Positions 16,023 through 23,939 of a stretch of 30,194 nt of DNA are shown in pieces (the stretch's first letter is position 1; each line of letters begins with the position of its first letter). Source of the DNA: Phocaeicola_A sp964481755 (GTDB lineage Bacteria > Bacteroidota > Bacteroidia > Bacteroidales > Bacteroidaceae); the NCBI GenBank assembly GCA_964481755.1, contig CAYZVH010000017.1, forward strand, positions 1 through 30,194, written 5' to 3'. The translations under genes were made by a program, and so were the position numbers. Under the pieces are notes generated by a model, which made no database searches, was not told the DNA's origin, and saw only the letters and a program-made list of their open reading frames with translations.

Positions 16023-17270
16023 ATGAACTTTGAGTTTTTCATAGCCAAGCGAATCTATTTCAAAAGCGAAGGAAAAAAACAACAGATAGCCAAACCGGCC
16101 ATTCGCATCGCCACCATAGGCATGGCTCTGGGTTTGGTTATCATGATTGTGTCGCTCTGTGTGGTGATGGGCTTCAAGCGCGAGGTCCGTTCCAAAGTCA
16201 TTGGCCTCTCGTCGCACATCCAGCTGAGCAACTACTATAGCGGACAGTCCTACGAGACCCTCCCCATAGCGGCGACGGACAGTCTGCTCACCGCCTTGGA
16301 GGAGACGGACGGCGTGAGCCATGCGCAGCGCTACACCACCAAGATAGGGCTCATCAAGACCGACACACAATTCCAAGGCATCATCTTCAAGGGCATAGGG
16401 CAGGAGTACGACCTCACGTTCCTCCGACAATACTTGGTGGAGGGCGAAATACCCGCTTTCACCGACTCTGTGGCCTCCAATAAGGTGTTGCTCTCCAAGA
16501 CGTTGGCGGACAAACTGCAGCTCCGTCTGGGCGATGCCGTCTACACCTATTACCTGCAGAAGGATGTGCGAGTGCGCAAGCTCACCATAGCGGGTATCTA
16601 CCAGACGAACTTCTCCGACTACGATAAACTCTTCCTCATAGGCGACCTCTACACCGCCACCCGGCTCAACCGCTGGAACGCCGACCAAGCCAGTGGTGTG
16701 GAACTGCAACTGACCGACTTCGACCGTCTGGACGAGGTGTCGCAGGCTATCAACGCCCGCACGCGCGATGCCGAGGACCACTACGGGGCCACCTATTTCT
16801 CGCAGACCGTGGTGGAACTCAATCCGCAGCTCTTCGCCTGGCTCAGTGTGCTCGACCTCAACGTGTGGGTCATCCTCATCCTGATGATGGGTGTGGCGGG
16901 TTTCTCCATGATTTCGGGCCTGCTCATCATCATCCTCGAGCGCACCAACATGATAGGTGTGCTGAAGGCTTTGGGCGCTCGCAACGCTTCCATCCAGCGT
17001 GTTTTCCTCTATTTCGCCGCTTTCATCATCGGAAAGGGGATGTTCTGGGGCAACGTCATCGGTCTGTCGCTCTGCTACGTCCAGTGGCAGTGGCGGTTCG
17101 TGAAGCTCGACCCCACCAGCTATTACATCGACTCCGTGCCTATCTACTTCAACGTCTACATCTGGTTGCTCCTCAACGTGGCCGCTTTCATCGTTTCCAT
17201 CGTGATTCTGATAGGCCCTTCGTTCCTCATCTCCAACATCAAGCCCGCCAAATCCATCCGGTTCGAATAG
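16023..17270 (+). CDS. FtsX-like/LolC-type ABC transporter permease
   Basis: A 415-residue inner-membrane protein with the MacB/FtsX topology. One membrane helix at about 29-50 (RIATIGMALGLVIMIVSLCV) is followed by a large periplasmic domain of about 230 residues, then three helices in the last third (starting near VWVILILMMGVAGFSM, RVFLYFAAFIIG and IWLLLNVAAFIVSIV). The ERTNMIGVLKALGAR segment after the second helix is the characteristic cytoplasmic coupling loop. Such proteins work with an ATPase partner in lipoprotein release, cell-division signalling or efflux. No ATPase is adjacent; the FtsE-like ATPase at 20425 is a possible but unproven partner. The start is 4 bases after the aminotransferase stop. 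Confidence 0.88.
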   Translation: MNFEFFIAKRIYFKSEGKKQQIAKPAIRIATIGMALGLVIMIVSLCVVMGFKREVRSKVIGLSSHIQLSNYYSGQSYETLPIAATDSLLTALEETDGVSHAQRYTTKIGLIKTDTQFQGIIFKGIGQEYDLTFLRQYLVEGEIPAFTDSVASNKVLLSKTLADKLQLRLGDAVYTYYLQKDVRVRKLTIAGIYQTNFSDYDKLFLIGDLYTATRLNRWNADQASGVELQLTDFDRLDEVSQAINARTRDAEDHYGATYFSQTVVELNPQLFAWLSVLDLNVWVILILMMGVAGFSMISGLLIIILERTNMIGVLKALGARNASIQRVFLYFAAFIIGKGMFWGNVIGLSLCYVQWQWRFVKLDPTSYYIDSVPIYFNVYIWLLLNVAAFIVSIVILIGPSFLISNIKPAKSIRFE

Positions 17271-17364
17271 AGGTCATCGGGAGGATCGCTGTCCAATTCC
17301 ATCGACTTTATGGAAAGAGTCGGGGGAGGATGGAACTATACTTTTTATTCAAGTCCCGCGAGCA

Positions 17365-17388
17365 TATATTCATGGGCCCATGAGTATA
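17365..17388. repeat. Near-perfect palindrome
   Basis: TATATTCATGGG is followed at once by CCCATGAGTATA; eleven of twelve positions are complementary and the mismatch would be a wobble pair in one RNA orientation. There is no loop, so a protein-binding site is as likely as an RNA hairpin. Confidence 0.6.
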
Positions 17389-17395
17389 TACTCGT

Positions 17396-17451
17396 TGAAA
17401 GCCGACTTATGTCTGAAAGCCGTGAAAGGTCGACCTATGTCTTGAAAGGTG
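17396..17451. repeat. Imperfect direct repeat, two units
   Basis: TGAAAGCCGACTTATGTCTG (17396-17415) is echoed by TGAAAGGTCGACCTATGTCT (17423-17442), and each is followed by another GAAAG. The units differ by a few substitutions and one-base insertions. No coding frame uses them. Confidence 0.55.
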
Positions 17452-17508
17452 AGAAAGCACCACATAAAACCAATCACATTAGAACTTACGGAACCTTATT
17501 ATATTTAT

Positions 17509-17531
17509 ACTGAGATACTGAGATACTGAAA
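17509..17531. repeat. GAGATACTG dispersed repeat, copy 1
   Basis: ACTGAGATACTGAGATACTG followed by AAA: two tandem 9-base units. A near-identical copy lies at 27929-27949 and a single-unit copy at 23888-23900, all between genes. Confidence 0.7.
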
Positions 17532-17669
17532 TCAGTGCTCGGAAGAGGCTTTTGGGGGGCGAAATGACTATTCCGCCGCGGAGTGTTGGGAAAGAGGAAA
17601 TGGTGGAAGGTGCGCGATGGAAAGTAACTCTCCAACATTATTGGGCCTTGTGGAGGTGGAACTATAGCT

Positions 17670-17769
17670 NNNNNNNNNNNNNNNNNNNNNNNNNNNNNNN
17701 NNNNNNNNNNNNNNNNNNNNNNNNNNNNNNNNNNNNNNNNNNNNNNNNNNNNNNNNNNNNNNNNNNNNN
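17670..17769. other. Assembly gap of 100 N
   Basis: Exactly 100 N, the conventional placeholder for a gap of unknown length. The flanks (GGTGGAACTATAGCT on the left, GCTATCCTCTTTGG on the right) are non-coding. Any gene or repeat in the gap is invisible. Confidence 0.98.
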
Positions 17770-17816
17770 GCTATCCTCTTTGGAAAATAATGAAGGGGGC
17801 GTGGGGCGAAAGAATT

Positions 17817-17849
17817 GTGGCCCGGTATGCATCACGCACTCCGGACCAC
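17817..17849 (-). terminator. Hairpin downstream of lysA
   Basis: GTGGCCCGG and CCGGACCAC form a 9-base-pair stem with one wobble and a 15-base loop, about 20 bases past the lysA stop on the minus strand, followed by AATTCTTT. A plausible terminator for the aspartate-family genes. Confidence 0.5.
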
Positions 17850-17867
17850 ACAATAATAAAAATTTGC

Positions 17868-19040
17868 TTATTGAAAAATTCTTAAATCTTCGGACGTATA
17901 ACCTTTGGGCAACGGACGGCAGTTGTACATCGACGCCATAATCTCGCCGTAGGCTCCGGCCGAACGCAGCGCTATCAAGTCACCACGCTTCACCTTGTTT
18001 AGGTCGATGGCCTTGCCGAACACATCGCTCGACTCGCAGATGGGACCCACCACATCGTAAGCCTCCACGGGCTCGTCCGACGTGAGGTTCTCTATCTTGT
18101 GATAAGCCTGATAGAGCGCGGGGCGGATGAGGTCCGACATGCCTGCGTCCACAATGGCGAACTGCTTGTGAGTGCCTTGCTTCACGTAGAGCACCTGCGT
18201 TATCAGGCTACCGCACTGAGCCACCAGCGAACGGCCAAGCTCGAAGTGAACCGTCTGTTTGGGCTGCAGCTTCAGGTGCTTGCTGTACACCGCGAAGTAC
18301 TCCGCGAAGGCGGGTATCGGCTGGCGGTTGGGGTGCTCGTAGTCGATGCCCAGGCCACCGCCCACATTGATGTGGGGGACGATGATCTGCCGGGCCATCA
18401 GCCTCTCCTGCAACTCGTTGACGCGGTTGCAAAGCGCGATGAAATCGCCCATGTCCAGTATCTGCGACCCGATGTGGAAGTGCAGTCCGATGAACTTCAC
18501 ATGCTGCAGCGTGGCGGCCAGGTCTATCACGTGGTCCATGTCCTCCATGCTGATGCCGAACTTGTTCTCGGCCAGTCCGGTGGTGATGTTCGCATGCGTG
18601 TGGGCTCCCACGTTGGGGTTGATGCGGAAGGCCACGTTGGCCACCTTCCCCATCTTTCCGGCCAATTCATCGATAATCTCCAGTTCGGGGACAGACTCCA
18701 CGTTGAAGCAGAAGATGTCGTTGTCCAGGCCCAGGTTTATCTCCCAATCGGCTTTGCCCACTCCGGCGTACACTATCTTGCTGGCGGGGAATCCCGCACT
18801 GAGGGCGGCGCGTATCTCGCCTCCGCTCACACAGTCCACACCCAGTCCGCTCTCTCGTATAATCGTCAGTATCTTGTCGTTGGCGTTGGCCTTCACGGCG
18901 TAGTGCACGCGGAAGTTGGGGTATTTGCCGCTTTCCGCGTTCACCGTCTTCAACGTCTCGCGCAAGAGTGTTGTATCGTAATAGTAGAAAGGAGTCTGCA
19001 GGCTCCTGAATTTCTCTACCGGGAATGTTCCTTTTGCCAT
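17868..19040 (-). CDS. lysA: Diaminopimelate decarboxylase
   Basis: A 390-residue fold-type III PLP enzyme that decarboxylates meso-diaminopimelate to lysine. The PLP lysine is Lys50 in HYAVKANAN, the cofactor glycine-rich segments include VDCVSGGEI and HINVGGGLGIDYEH, the FHIGSQ motif is present, and the active-site cysteine of the partner subunit is in GPICESSDVFGK, followed by the GAYG tyrosine. All are intact. The protein is at the short end for the family. It lies 27 bases downstream of the aspartate kinase gene on the same strand, linking the first and last steps of lysine synthesis in one transcript, and a hairpin follows it. Confidence 0.95.
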   Translation of the reverse strand: MAKGTFPVEKFRSLQTPFYYYDTTLLRETLKTVNAESGKYPNFRVHYAVKANANDKILTIIRESGLGVDCVSGGEIRAALSAGFPASKIVYAGVGKADWEINLGLDNDIFCFNVESVPELEIIDELAGKMGKVANVAFRINPNVGAHTHANITTGLAENKFGISMEDMDHVIDLAATLQHVKFIGLHFHIGSQILDMGDFIALCNRVNELQERLMARQIIVPHINVGGGLGIDYEHPNRQPIPAFAEYFAVYSKHLKLQPKQTVHFELGRSLVAQCGSLITQVLYVKQGTHKQFAIVDAGMSDLIRPALYQAYHKIENLTSDEPVEAYDVVGPICESSDVFGKAIDLNKVKRGDLIALRSAGAYGEIMASMYNCRPLPKGYTSEDLRIFQ

Positions 19041-19067
19041 AATCTCAGCGTATGGTATGTGTTTCGT

Positions 19068-20384
19068 TTAATGGTTGAACAGTGTGTCGCTCAGCGACTG
19101 CAACGCGCGCTTCTTGTCCTCCTCCTTGATGAGGAACGAGATGTTGTAGTTGCTGCCTCCGTAGGAGATCATGCGTACGGGGATGTCCTTCATCGCCTTC
19201 ATGGCCAGCGACTCGAAGCCCACGTTCTCCCAGGCCAGGTCGCCCACCACGCAGATGATGCACATGTCCTTGTCCACGGTCACCGTGCCGTACTTCTTCA
19301 GCTCGTCGAGAATCTCCTGCAGGTGCTTCGTGTTGTCGATGGACATGGAGACGCCCACCTCGGAGGTGCAGATCATGTCGATAGGAGTCTGGTAGCTCTC
19401 GAATATCTCGAACACCTTGCGCAGGAATCCGTAGGCCAGCAGCATGCGTCCGCTCTTTATCTTGATGGCTGTGATGTTGTCCTTCGCTGCCACAGCCTTT
19501 ATCTTGCCGTGCTCTGTCTCGTTGGAGATGAGTGTGCCCGGTGCCTGCGGCTCCATGGTGTTGAGCAGGCGTACGGGGATGTTGGCGTATTTAGCCGGTT
19601 GCACGCAGGTGGGGTGCAGAATCTTGGCTCCGAAGTAAGCCAGCTCGGCTGCCTCCTCGAAGAGCAGCTGACGCACGGGCGAGGTCTTGTCCACCACGCG
19701 CGGGTCGTTGTTGTGCATGCCGTCGATGTCGGTCCAGATCTGAATTTCCGAGGCGCCGATGGCCGCGCCGATGAGCGAAGCCGTGTAGTCGCTGCCTCCG
19801 CGCTGCAGGTTGTCCACCTCGCCGTAGGCGTTGCGGCAGATGAATCCCTGTGTGATGTAGATGTCGGCTCCGGGGTTCTTCTCCAGCTGTGCGGCCAGTT
19901 TCTCCTTGATGTAGACGGGGTCGGGCTCAGCGTTCTTGTCGGTGCGCATGAAGTCGAGTGCCGAGAGGAGCACCACGTTCACGCCCTTCTCCCTCAGGTA
20001 GTTGGTCACCATGTTGGTGGAGATGATCTCGCCCTGGGCCAGGATCACCTTCTCCTCGAACAGGGTGAACAGGTCTTTCGTGTATGAACGTATAAAGTTG
20101 AATTCCTCTTTAATGAAGTCGAGTGTTTTCTGTTTGTATTCTGCCGTGGCGTAGAGCTCGTCAACGTGTTTTCGGTATTTGTTTTCCAGCGTGTTGATTA
20201 CCTCGTTAGCGCCGTCGGGGTTCTTCTTGTAGAGGTAGTCCGATATCTCCACCAGGGTGTTGGTGGTTCCGGACATGGCCGACAGAACTACAATCTTCTG
20301 TTCTCCATCAGTGATTAAATTGGCTACATCTTTCATTCTCTGGGCGGAACCCACGGATGTACCTCCAAACTTTAATACTTTCAT
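19068..20384 (-). CDS. lysC: Aspartate kinase (monofunctional)
   Basis: A 438-residue enzyme that phosphorylates aspartate as the entry to lysine, threonine and methionine synthesis. It begins KVLKFGGTSVG, the amino-acid kinase signature, and contains RGGSDYTASLIGAAIGA and WTDIDGMHNNDPRVV for ATP and aspartate binding. From about residue 300 there are two ACT-type regulatory segments (ITAIKIKSGRML and ICVVGDLAWENVGFES), consistent with feedback control by an end product. No homoserine dehydrogenase domain is fused, so it is not a ThrA-type protein. It sits between the FtsE-like ATPase gene and lysA. Which amino acid inhibits it cannot be read here. Confidence 0.94.
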   Translation of the reverse strand: MKVLKFGGTSVGSAQRMKDVANLITDGEQKIVVLSAMSGTTNTLVEISDYLYKKNPDGANEVINTLENKYRKHVDELYATAEYKQKTLDFIKEEFNFIRSYTKDLFTLFEEKVILAQGEIISTNMVTNYLREKGVNVVLLSALDFMRTDKNAEPDPVYIKEKLAAQLEKNPGADIYITQGFICRNAYGEVDNLQRGGSDYTASLIGAAIGASEIQIWTDIDGMHNNDPRVVDKTSPVRQLLFEEAAELAYFGAKILHPTCVQPAKYANIPVRLLNTMEPQAPGTLISNETEHGKIKAVAAKDNITAIKIKSGRMLLAYGFLRKVFEIFESYQTPIDMICTSEVGVSMSIDNTKHLQEILDELKKYGTVTVDKDMCIICVVGDLAWENVGFESLAMKAMKDIPVRMISYGGSNYNISFLIKEEDKKRALQSLSDTLFNH

Positions 20385-20424
20385 CTTTCTATTGATATTT
20401 TGAAAATTGATATTTGTTTTGTTC

Positions 20425-21117
20425 TTACTCTGCTTGTCTGTAAAACTCTTCGGTCACCACTCGCACCTGTCCCTCCTCGCATCGGCACACGATGGCCGGA
20501 TGTTGCTTCACGATGTTCAGGTTGTGTGTGGTCATGATGACGGCCGAGCCGTTGGCGCTGATGTGTCGGAGCAGTTCCACTATCTGGTTGCCCGTCTCCT
20601 CGTCGAGGTTTCCCGTGGGCTCGTCCGCCAGCACTATGGCCGGTGTGTTGAGTATGGCCCGCGCGATGACGATGCGCTGCTGCTCGCCTCCCGACAGTTC
20701 GTGGGGGAACTTCTCGCGCATCTCCTGCATGCCCACCAGGGAGAGCACCTCGTCGATGCGGTGCTCCGTCTCCTCGCGGTTTTTCCATCCGGTGGCCTCC
20801 AGCACGAAGCGGAGGTTGTCCGCCACGTTGCGGTCGGTCAGCAGCTGGAAGTCCTGGAACACGATGCCCAGTCGTCGGCGCAGGTCGGGTATCTGCTTGC
20901 GGCGAATGGTCCGCATGTCGTAGCCCATCACCTCGCACTTGTTTCCCGCGGCCAGGGGCAGCTCGCCGTAGAGGGTCTTCAGCAGGCTCGTCTTACCGCT
21001 GCCCACCTTGCCTATGAGGTAGATGAACTCTCCCTCGTTGAGCTGGAAGTTCACGTCCCTCAGGATGGTGCGCTCCTGCTGCTGTATCTCCACGTTTTGG
21101 TAATCAATCAGCGTCAT
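20425..21117 (-). CDS. FtsE-like ABC transporter ATPase
   Basis: A 230-residue stand-alone nucleotide-binding domain. Walker A is GKVGSGKT (36-43), the Q-loop is in GIVFQDFQLL, the signature is LSGGEQQR, Walker B is IVLADEPTGNLDE, and the H-loop is MTTHN. These fit the FtsE/LolD/MacB ATPase group; the size and the Bacteroidota context favour FtsE, which would power FtsX during septal peptidoglycan hydrolysis. Its permease partner is not adjacent. It precedes the aspartate kinase gene by 40 bases and follows hisIE by 19, so it may be cotranscribed with the histidine genes. Confidence 0.88.
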   Translation of the reverse strand: MTLIDYQNVEIQQQERTILRDVNFQLNEGEFIYLIGKVGSGKTSLLKTLYGELPLAAGNKCEVMGYDMRTIRRKQIPDLRRRLGIVFQDFQLLTDRNVADNLRFVLEATGWKNREETEHRIDEVLSLVGMQEMREKFPHELSGGEQQRIVIARAILNTPAIVLADEPTGNLDEETGNQIVELLRHISANGSAVIMTTHNLNIVKQHPAIVCRCEEGQVRVVTEEFYRQAE

Positions 21118-21136
21118 AGTCCTTCGTCCTCACTGT

Positions 21137-21733
21137 TTATTCTTTATGGCGCGACTTCAGCTCGCGTGCCAGGTCCTCTATGCGCATGCCCTTGCTGGTG
21201 AGCAGCACGATGAGGTGGTAGATGAGGTCCGAAGCCTCGTAGATGAGCCGGTCGTCGGTTCCGTTGGTGGCCTCGATGACGGTCTCCACAGCCTCTTCGC
21301 CCACCTTCTGGGCCATGCGGTTCACGCCCGACTTGAAGAGCGACGTGGTGTACGACTTCTCGGGCATCTCCTCGTGGCGCTTGCAGATGAAGTCCTGCAG
21401 GTAGGAGAGGAATGTGATGTCGGCCTCGTTCTTTTCGTTCCAGCAGGTGTCGGCTCCCGTGTGGCACACCGGCCCCGTTGGGTTGGCCTTGATGAGCAGT
21501 GTGTCGTGGTCGCAGTCGTCCTTGATGGATACCACGTTGAGGAAGTTTCCGCTCTCCTCGCCCTTGGTCCAGAGGCGTTTCTTGGTGCGGCTGTAGAAGG
21601 TCACCTTGCCGGTGGCCACGGTCTTGTCGTAGGCCTCTTTGTTCATGAACCCTAGCATCAGCACCTTCTGTGTGCAGTTGTCCTGTATGATAGCGGGAAC
21701 CAGTCCTCCCATTTTGTCAAAATCTAACTCCAT
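21137..21733 (-). CDS. hisIE: Bifunctional phosphoribosyl-AMP cyclohydrolase / phosphoribosyl-ATP diphosphatase
   Basis: A 198-residue fusion catalysing steps 2 and 3 of histidine synthesis. The N-terminal HisI part (1 to about 112) contains MLGFMNKEAY, FYSRTKKRLWTKGE and the metal-binding DCDHD and CHTGADTCW with Cys74, Cys90 and Cys97. The C-terminal HisE part (about 113-198) is the helical MazG-like pyrophosphatase, with KVGEEAVETVIEA (143-155) and the DLIYHLIVLL helix. Both halves look complete. It is the last histidine gene of the minus-strand hisH-hisA-hisF-hisIE order, 22 bases after hisF. Confidence 0.96.
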   Translation of the reverse strand: MELDFDKMGGLVPAIIQDNCTQKVLMLGFMNKEAYDKTVATGKVTFYSRTKKRLWTKGEESGNFLNVVSIKDDCDHDTLLIKANPTGPVCHTGADTCWNEKNEADITFLSYLQDFICKRHEEMPEKSYTTSLFKSGVNRMAQKVGEEAVETVIEATNGTDDRLIYEASDLIYHLIVLLTSKGMRIEDLARELKSRHKE

Positions 21734-21755
21734 ATTCTTCTATCTTAATTTCTTT

Positions 21756-22511
21756 TTAAAGTCTAACGTTAATATTGTTGGCGCAAAGATACTGCTTTAA
21801 TTCGGGAATCTTTATCTCTGAGAAGTGAAAAACGCTTGCCGCCAGTGCAGCATCCGCTTTTCCCAGCTCAAAAGCGTCCCTGAAGTGCTCCATCTTGCCC
21901 GCTCCGCCCGATGCGATGACGGGGATGGTGAGCATGTCCGCGAGCCGGGCCAGGGCCTCGTTGGCGTAGCCCGTCTTCACGCCGTCGTGGTTCATGCTGG
22001 TGAACAGTATCTCGCCCGCGCCCCGGTCGTTGCACTCGTGGGCCCACTGGAACAGGTCGCGCTCCGTGGGCACGCGTCCGCCGTTGAGGTAGCAGCGCCA
22101 TTGGCCGTCCATCTGGCGGGCGTCGATGGCCACCACGCACACCTGTGTGCCGAAGTGCGAGGCTATCTCCTCTATCAGGTGCGGGTTGCGCAGGGCTGCT
22201 GAGTTGATGCTCACCTTGTCCGCTCCGGCGCTCAGCAGCCGGTCCACGTCCTGCAGCTCGTTGATGCCTCCGCCCACGGTGAAGGGTATGCTGATGTTCG
22301 CGGCCACCCGTCGCACCAGGTCGGTGAAGGTCTTGCGTCCCTCGTGGCTCGCTGTGATGTCCAGGAACACCAGCTCGTCGGCTCCCTGCTCGCTGTAGGC
22401 GCGTCCCAGTTCCACAGGGTCGCCCGCCTGGCGCAGGTTCACGAAGTTGGTTCCCTTCACGGTCTGCCCGTCCTTGATGTCGAGGCAAGGTATGATTCGT
22501 TTCGCCAGCAT
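21756..22511 (-). CDS. hisF: Imidazole glycerol phosphate synthase, cyclase subunit
   Basis: A 251-residue (beta/alpha)8 barrel that uses ammonia from HisH to close the imidazole ring. It opens LAKRIIPCLDIKDGQTVKG with catalytic Asp11, the second catalytic Asp is in VCVVAIDARQ, and the phosphate sites are TVGGGI and IASGGAG. The frame stays open upstream to 22913, but that extension is out-of-frame hisA sequence; the ATG at 22511 gives the normal family length and N-terminus and sits two bases before the hisA stop region, so I use it. It pairs with hisH two genes upstream. Confidence 0.97.
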   Translation of the reverse strand: MLAKRIIPCLDIKDGQTVKGTNFVNLRQAGDPVELGRAYSEQGADELVFLDITASHEGRKTFTDLVRRVAANISIPFTVGGGINELQDVDRLLSAGADKVSINSAALRNPHLIEEIASHFGTQVCVVAIDARQMDGQWRCYLNGGRVPTERDLFQWAHECNDRGAGEILFTSMNHDGVKTGYANEALARLADMLTIPVIASGGAGKMEHFRDAFELGKADAALAASVFHFSEIKIPELKQYLCANNINVRL

Positions 22512-22513
22512 GG

Positions 22514-23260
22514 TCAGTTGTCTTTTGAGATGTCCACGTTCTCCAGGTAGTCGTTGAGCTGACGCAGGGTGATGCGTCCCTCGTAGAACGCCTTGCCGAA
22601 CACCACCGCGGGGATGCCCGCCTGGTTCAGCTCGTCGATGTCGTCTATGGAGCTCACGCCTCCGCTGGCTGTCAGCTGCAGGGCGGGGAAGGCCTCCATC
22701 ACCTGTTTGTAGAGGTCCGTAGCGGGTCCTTGCAGCATGCCGTCGCGGCTGATGTCGGTGCAGAGCACCTTGGTCACGCCTTTCTCTATATAGTTCTGGA
22801 GGAAGGGGATGAGCTCTTGCTGGCTGTCGTCCTTCCATCCGTTGATGGCTATCAGGTTGTTCTTCACGTCGGCCCCCAGGATGATCTTCTCGTTGCCGAA
22901 GCGTTGCAGCCATTTGAGGAACAGCTCGGGGTTCTTCACAGCCACGCTGCCCACGGTCACCATCTCGGCTCCGTTCTCGAAGGCTATCACCAGGTCCTCG
23001 TCGCTCTTCACTCCGCCGCCGAAGTCTATCTTCAGCGAGGTGCGCGAGGCGATGCGTTCCAGCACGCGGTAGTTCACCACGTGTCTCGATTCGGCTCCGT
23101 CGAGGTCCACCACGTGGAGTCGGCGTATGCCGTATGCTTCAAACTCCTTGGCCATTTCCAGCGGGTCTTCGCTGTACACCGTTTTGCGTTCGTAGTCGCC
23201 CTGCGACAGGCGCACGCACTTGCCGTCGATGATGTCAATGGCGGGGATAATCTCTATCAT
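22514..23260 (-). CDS. hisA: ProFAR isomerase
   Basis: A 248-residue barrel paralogous to HisF that performs the Amadori isomerisation of ProFAR to PRFAR. The start IEIIPAIDIIDGKCVRLSQGDY holds the catalytic Asp9, the second catalytic Asp is in VLCTDISRDGM, and the phosphate loops are DFGGGV and TASGGV. The length is standard. It ends two bases before hisF begins and starts six bases after hisH ends. Confidence 0.97.
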   Translation of the reverse strand: MIEIIPAIDIIDGKCVRLSQGDYERKTVYSEDPLEMAKEFEAYGIRRLHVVDLDGAESRHVVNYRVLERIASRTSLKIDFGGGVKSDEDLVIAFENGAEMVTVGSVAVKNPELFLKWLQRFGNEKIILGADVKNNLIAINGWKDDSQQELIPFLQNYIEKGVTKVLCTDISRDGMLQGPATDLYKQVMEAFPALQLTASGGVSSIDDIDELNQAGIPAVVFGKAFYEGRITLRQLNDYLENVDISKDN

Positions 23261-23266
23261 ATACTA

Positions 23267-23857
23267 TTATAGTTTTAAAAAATTGTCCAATATCCGTTCG
23301 CCCACGCTTCCGCTCTTCTCGGGGTGGAACTGTGTGGCGTAGAAGTTGTCGCGCTGCAGCGCCGAGCTGTAGGGCTGTATGTAGGTGGTGCGGGCCGCCG
23401 TGTGGGGGCAGAGGGGCACGTAGTAGCTGTGGACGAAGTAGACGAACTCCTCCTTGGTGAATCCGCGGAACAGGTCGCCCCGTGTCTCCTCCAGCGTGTT
23501 CCACCCCATGTGGGGCACCTTGTCGGCATGACATTGTGGCACGAAGCGCTTCACGGGCACGTCGAAGATGCCCAGGCAGTCCACGTCGCCCTCCTCGGAG
23601 TGGCTACAGAGCAGCTGCATGCCCAGGCAGATGCCCAGCACGGGCTGGCTGAGGGAGGTGATGACGCGGTCCAGTCCGCTCTCGCGGAGGTACCGCATGG
23701 TGTAGGCCGCCTCGCCCACACCGGGGAATATCACCTTGTCGGCCTGCCTCAGCTTCCGCTCGTCGGCGGTGATCTCCGCCTCCACGCCCAGTCGGCGCAG
23801 CGCGTAGTCCACCGAGTAGATGTTGCCGGCGTTGTATTTTACGATAACTACATTCAT
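23267..23857 (-). CDS. hisH: Imidazole glycerol phosphate synthase, glutaminase subunit
   Basis: A 196-residue class I glutamine amidotransferase that supplies ammonia to HisF. The oxyanion/strand motif PGVGEA, the nucleophile Cys77 in GICLGMQLL and the His-Glu pair in QFHPEKSG form a complete triad. I start at 23857 (MNVVIVKYNAGNIYS), the canonical N-terminus, and not at the in-frame ATG at 23914, whose 19 extra residues are unlike the family. It heads the histidine gene group, 82 bases after purU. No clear promoter box is visible in that gap, so transcription may continue from purU. Confidence 0.96.
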   Translation of the reverse strand: MNVVIVKYNAGNIYSVDYALRRLGVEAEITADERKLRQADKVIFPGVGEAAYTMRYLRESGLDRVITSLSQPVLGICLGMQLLCSHSEEGDVDCLGIFDVPVKRFVPQCHADKVPHMGWNTLEETRGDLFRGFTKEEFVYFVHSYYVPLCPHTAARTTYIQPYSSALQRDNFYATQFHPEKSGSVGERILDNFLKL

Positions 23858-23887
23858 ACTGTGTGTGTTTCTTTTTTCTTTCTGAAA

Positions 23888-23900
23888 TCTGAGATACTGA
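23888..23900. repeat. GAGATACTG dispersed repeat, single-unit copy
   Basis: CTGAGATACTGAG in the purU-hisH gap, matching one unit and the flanks of the two-unit copies at 17509 and 27929. Confidence 0.5.
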
Positions 23901-23939
23901 GACAAGTTGTCCACCTCAGCCCCTTGCGTCCGTCGCCAA

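Larger units (their letters stand above)
17271..17867. other. Non-coding stretch with short repeats and assembly gap
   Basis: About 600 bases without a credible gene. It contains an inverted repeat centred on GGGCCC (17365-17388), two imperfect copies of a 26-29-base unit (17396-17451), a GAGATACTG repeat (17509-17531), the 100-N gap, and a hairpin before lysA. Open frames through the N run are artefacts. I see no tRNA-like or rRNA-like sequence. It separates the plus-strand permease from the converging minus-strand lysA. Confidence 0.75.

Noticed and set aside
14777..16048. A 423-codon open frame on the minus strand opposite the aminotransferase
   Set aside because: The plus-strand gene has all catalytic motifs and a matching promoter; the antisense translation is a codon-bias shadow.
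17365..17451. Possible CRISPR array from the clustered repeats
   Set aside because: Only two imperfect units with almost no spacer between them and no cas gene in the window.
17552..17941. Open frame spanning the N gap
   Set aside because: It is open only because N codons hide stops, and its end runs antisense into lysA.
18099..20087. A 662-codon open frame on the plus strand opposite lysA and the aspartate kinase gene
   Set aside because: It runs antisense through two clearly identified genes; its translation is rich in His/Val/Leu/Asp without family motifs, as expected opposite GC-rich coding sequence.
20425..21117. The ATPase as direct partner of the FtsX-like permease at 16023
   Set aside because: The genes are 3 kb apart on opposite strands with other operons between; pairing is possible but not supported by position.
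22512..22913. N-terminal extension of the hisF frame
   Set aside because: The added residues are hisA sequence read out of frame; ATG at 22511 gives the normal HisF start and length.
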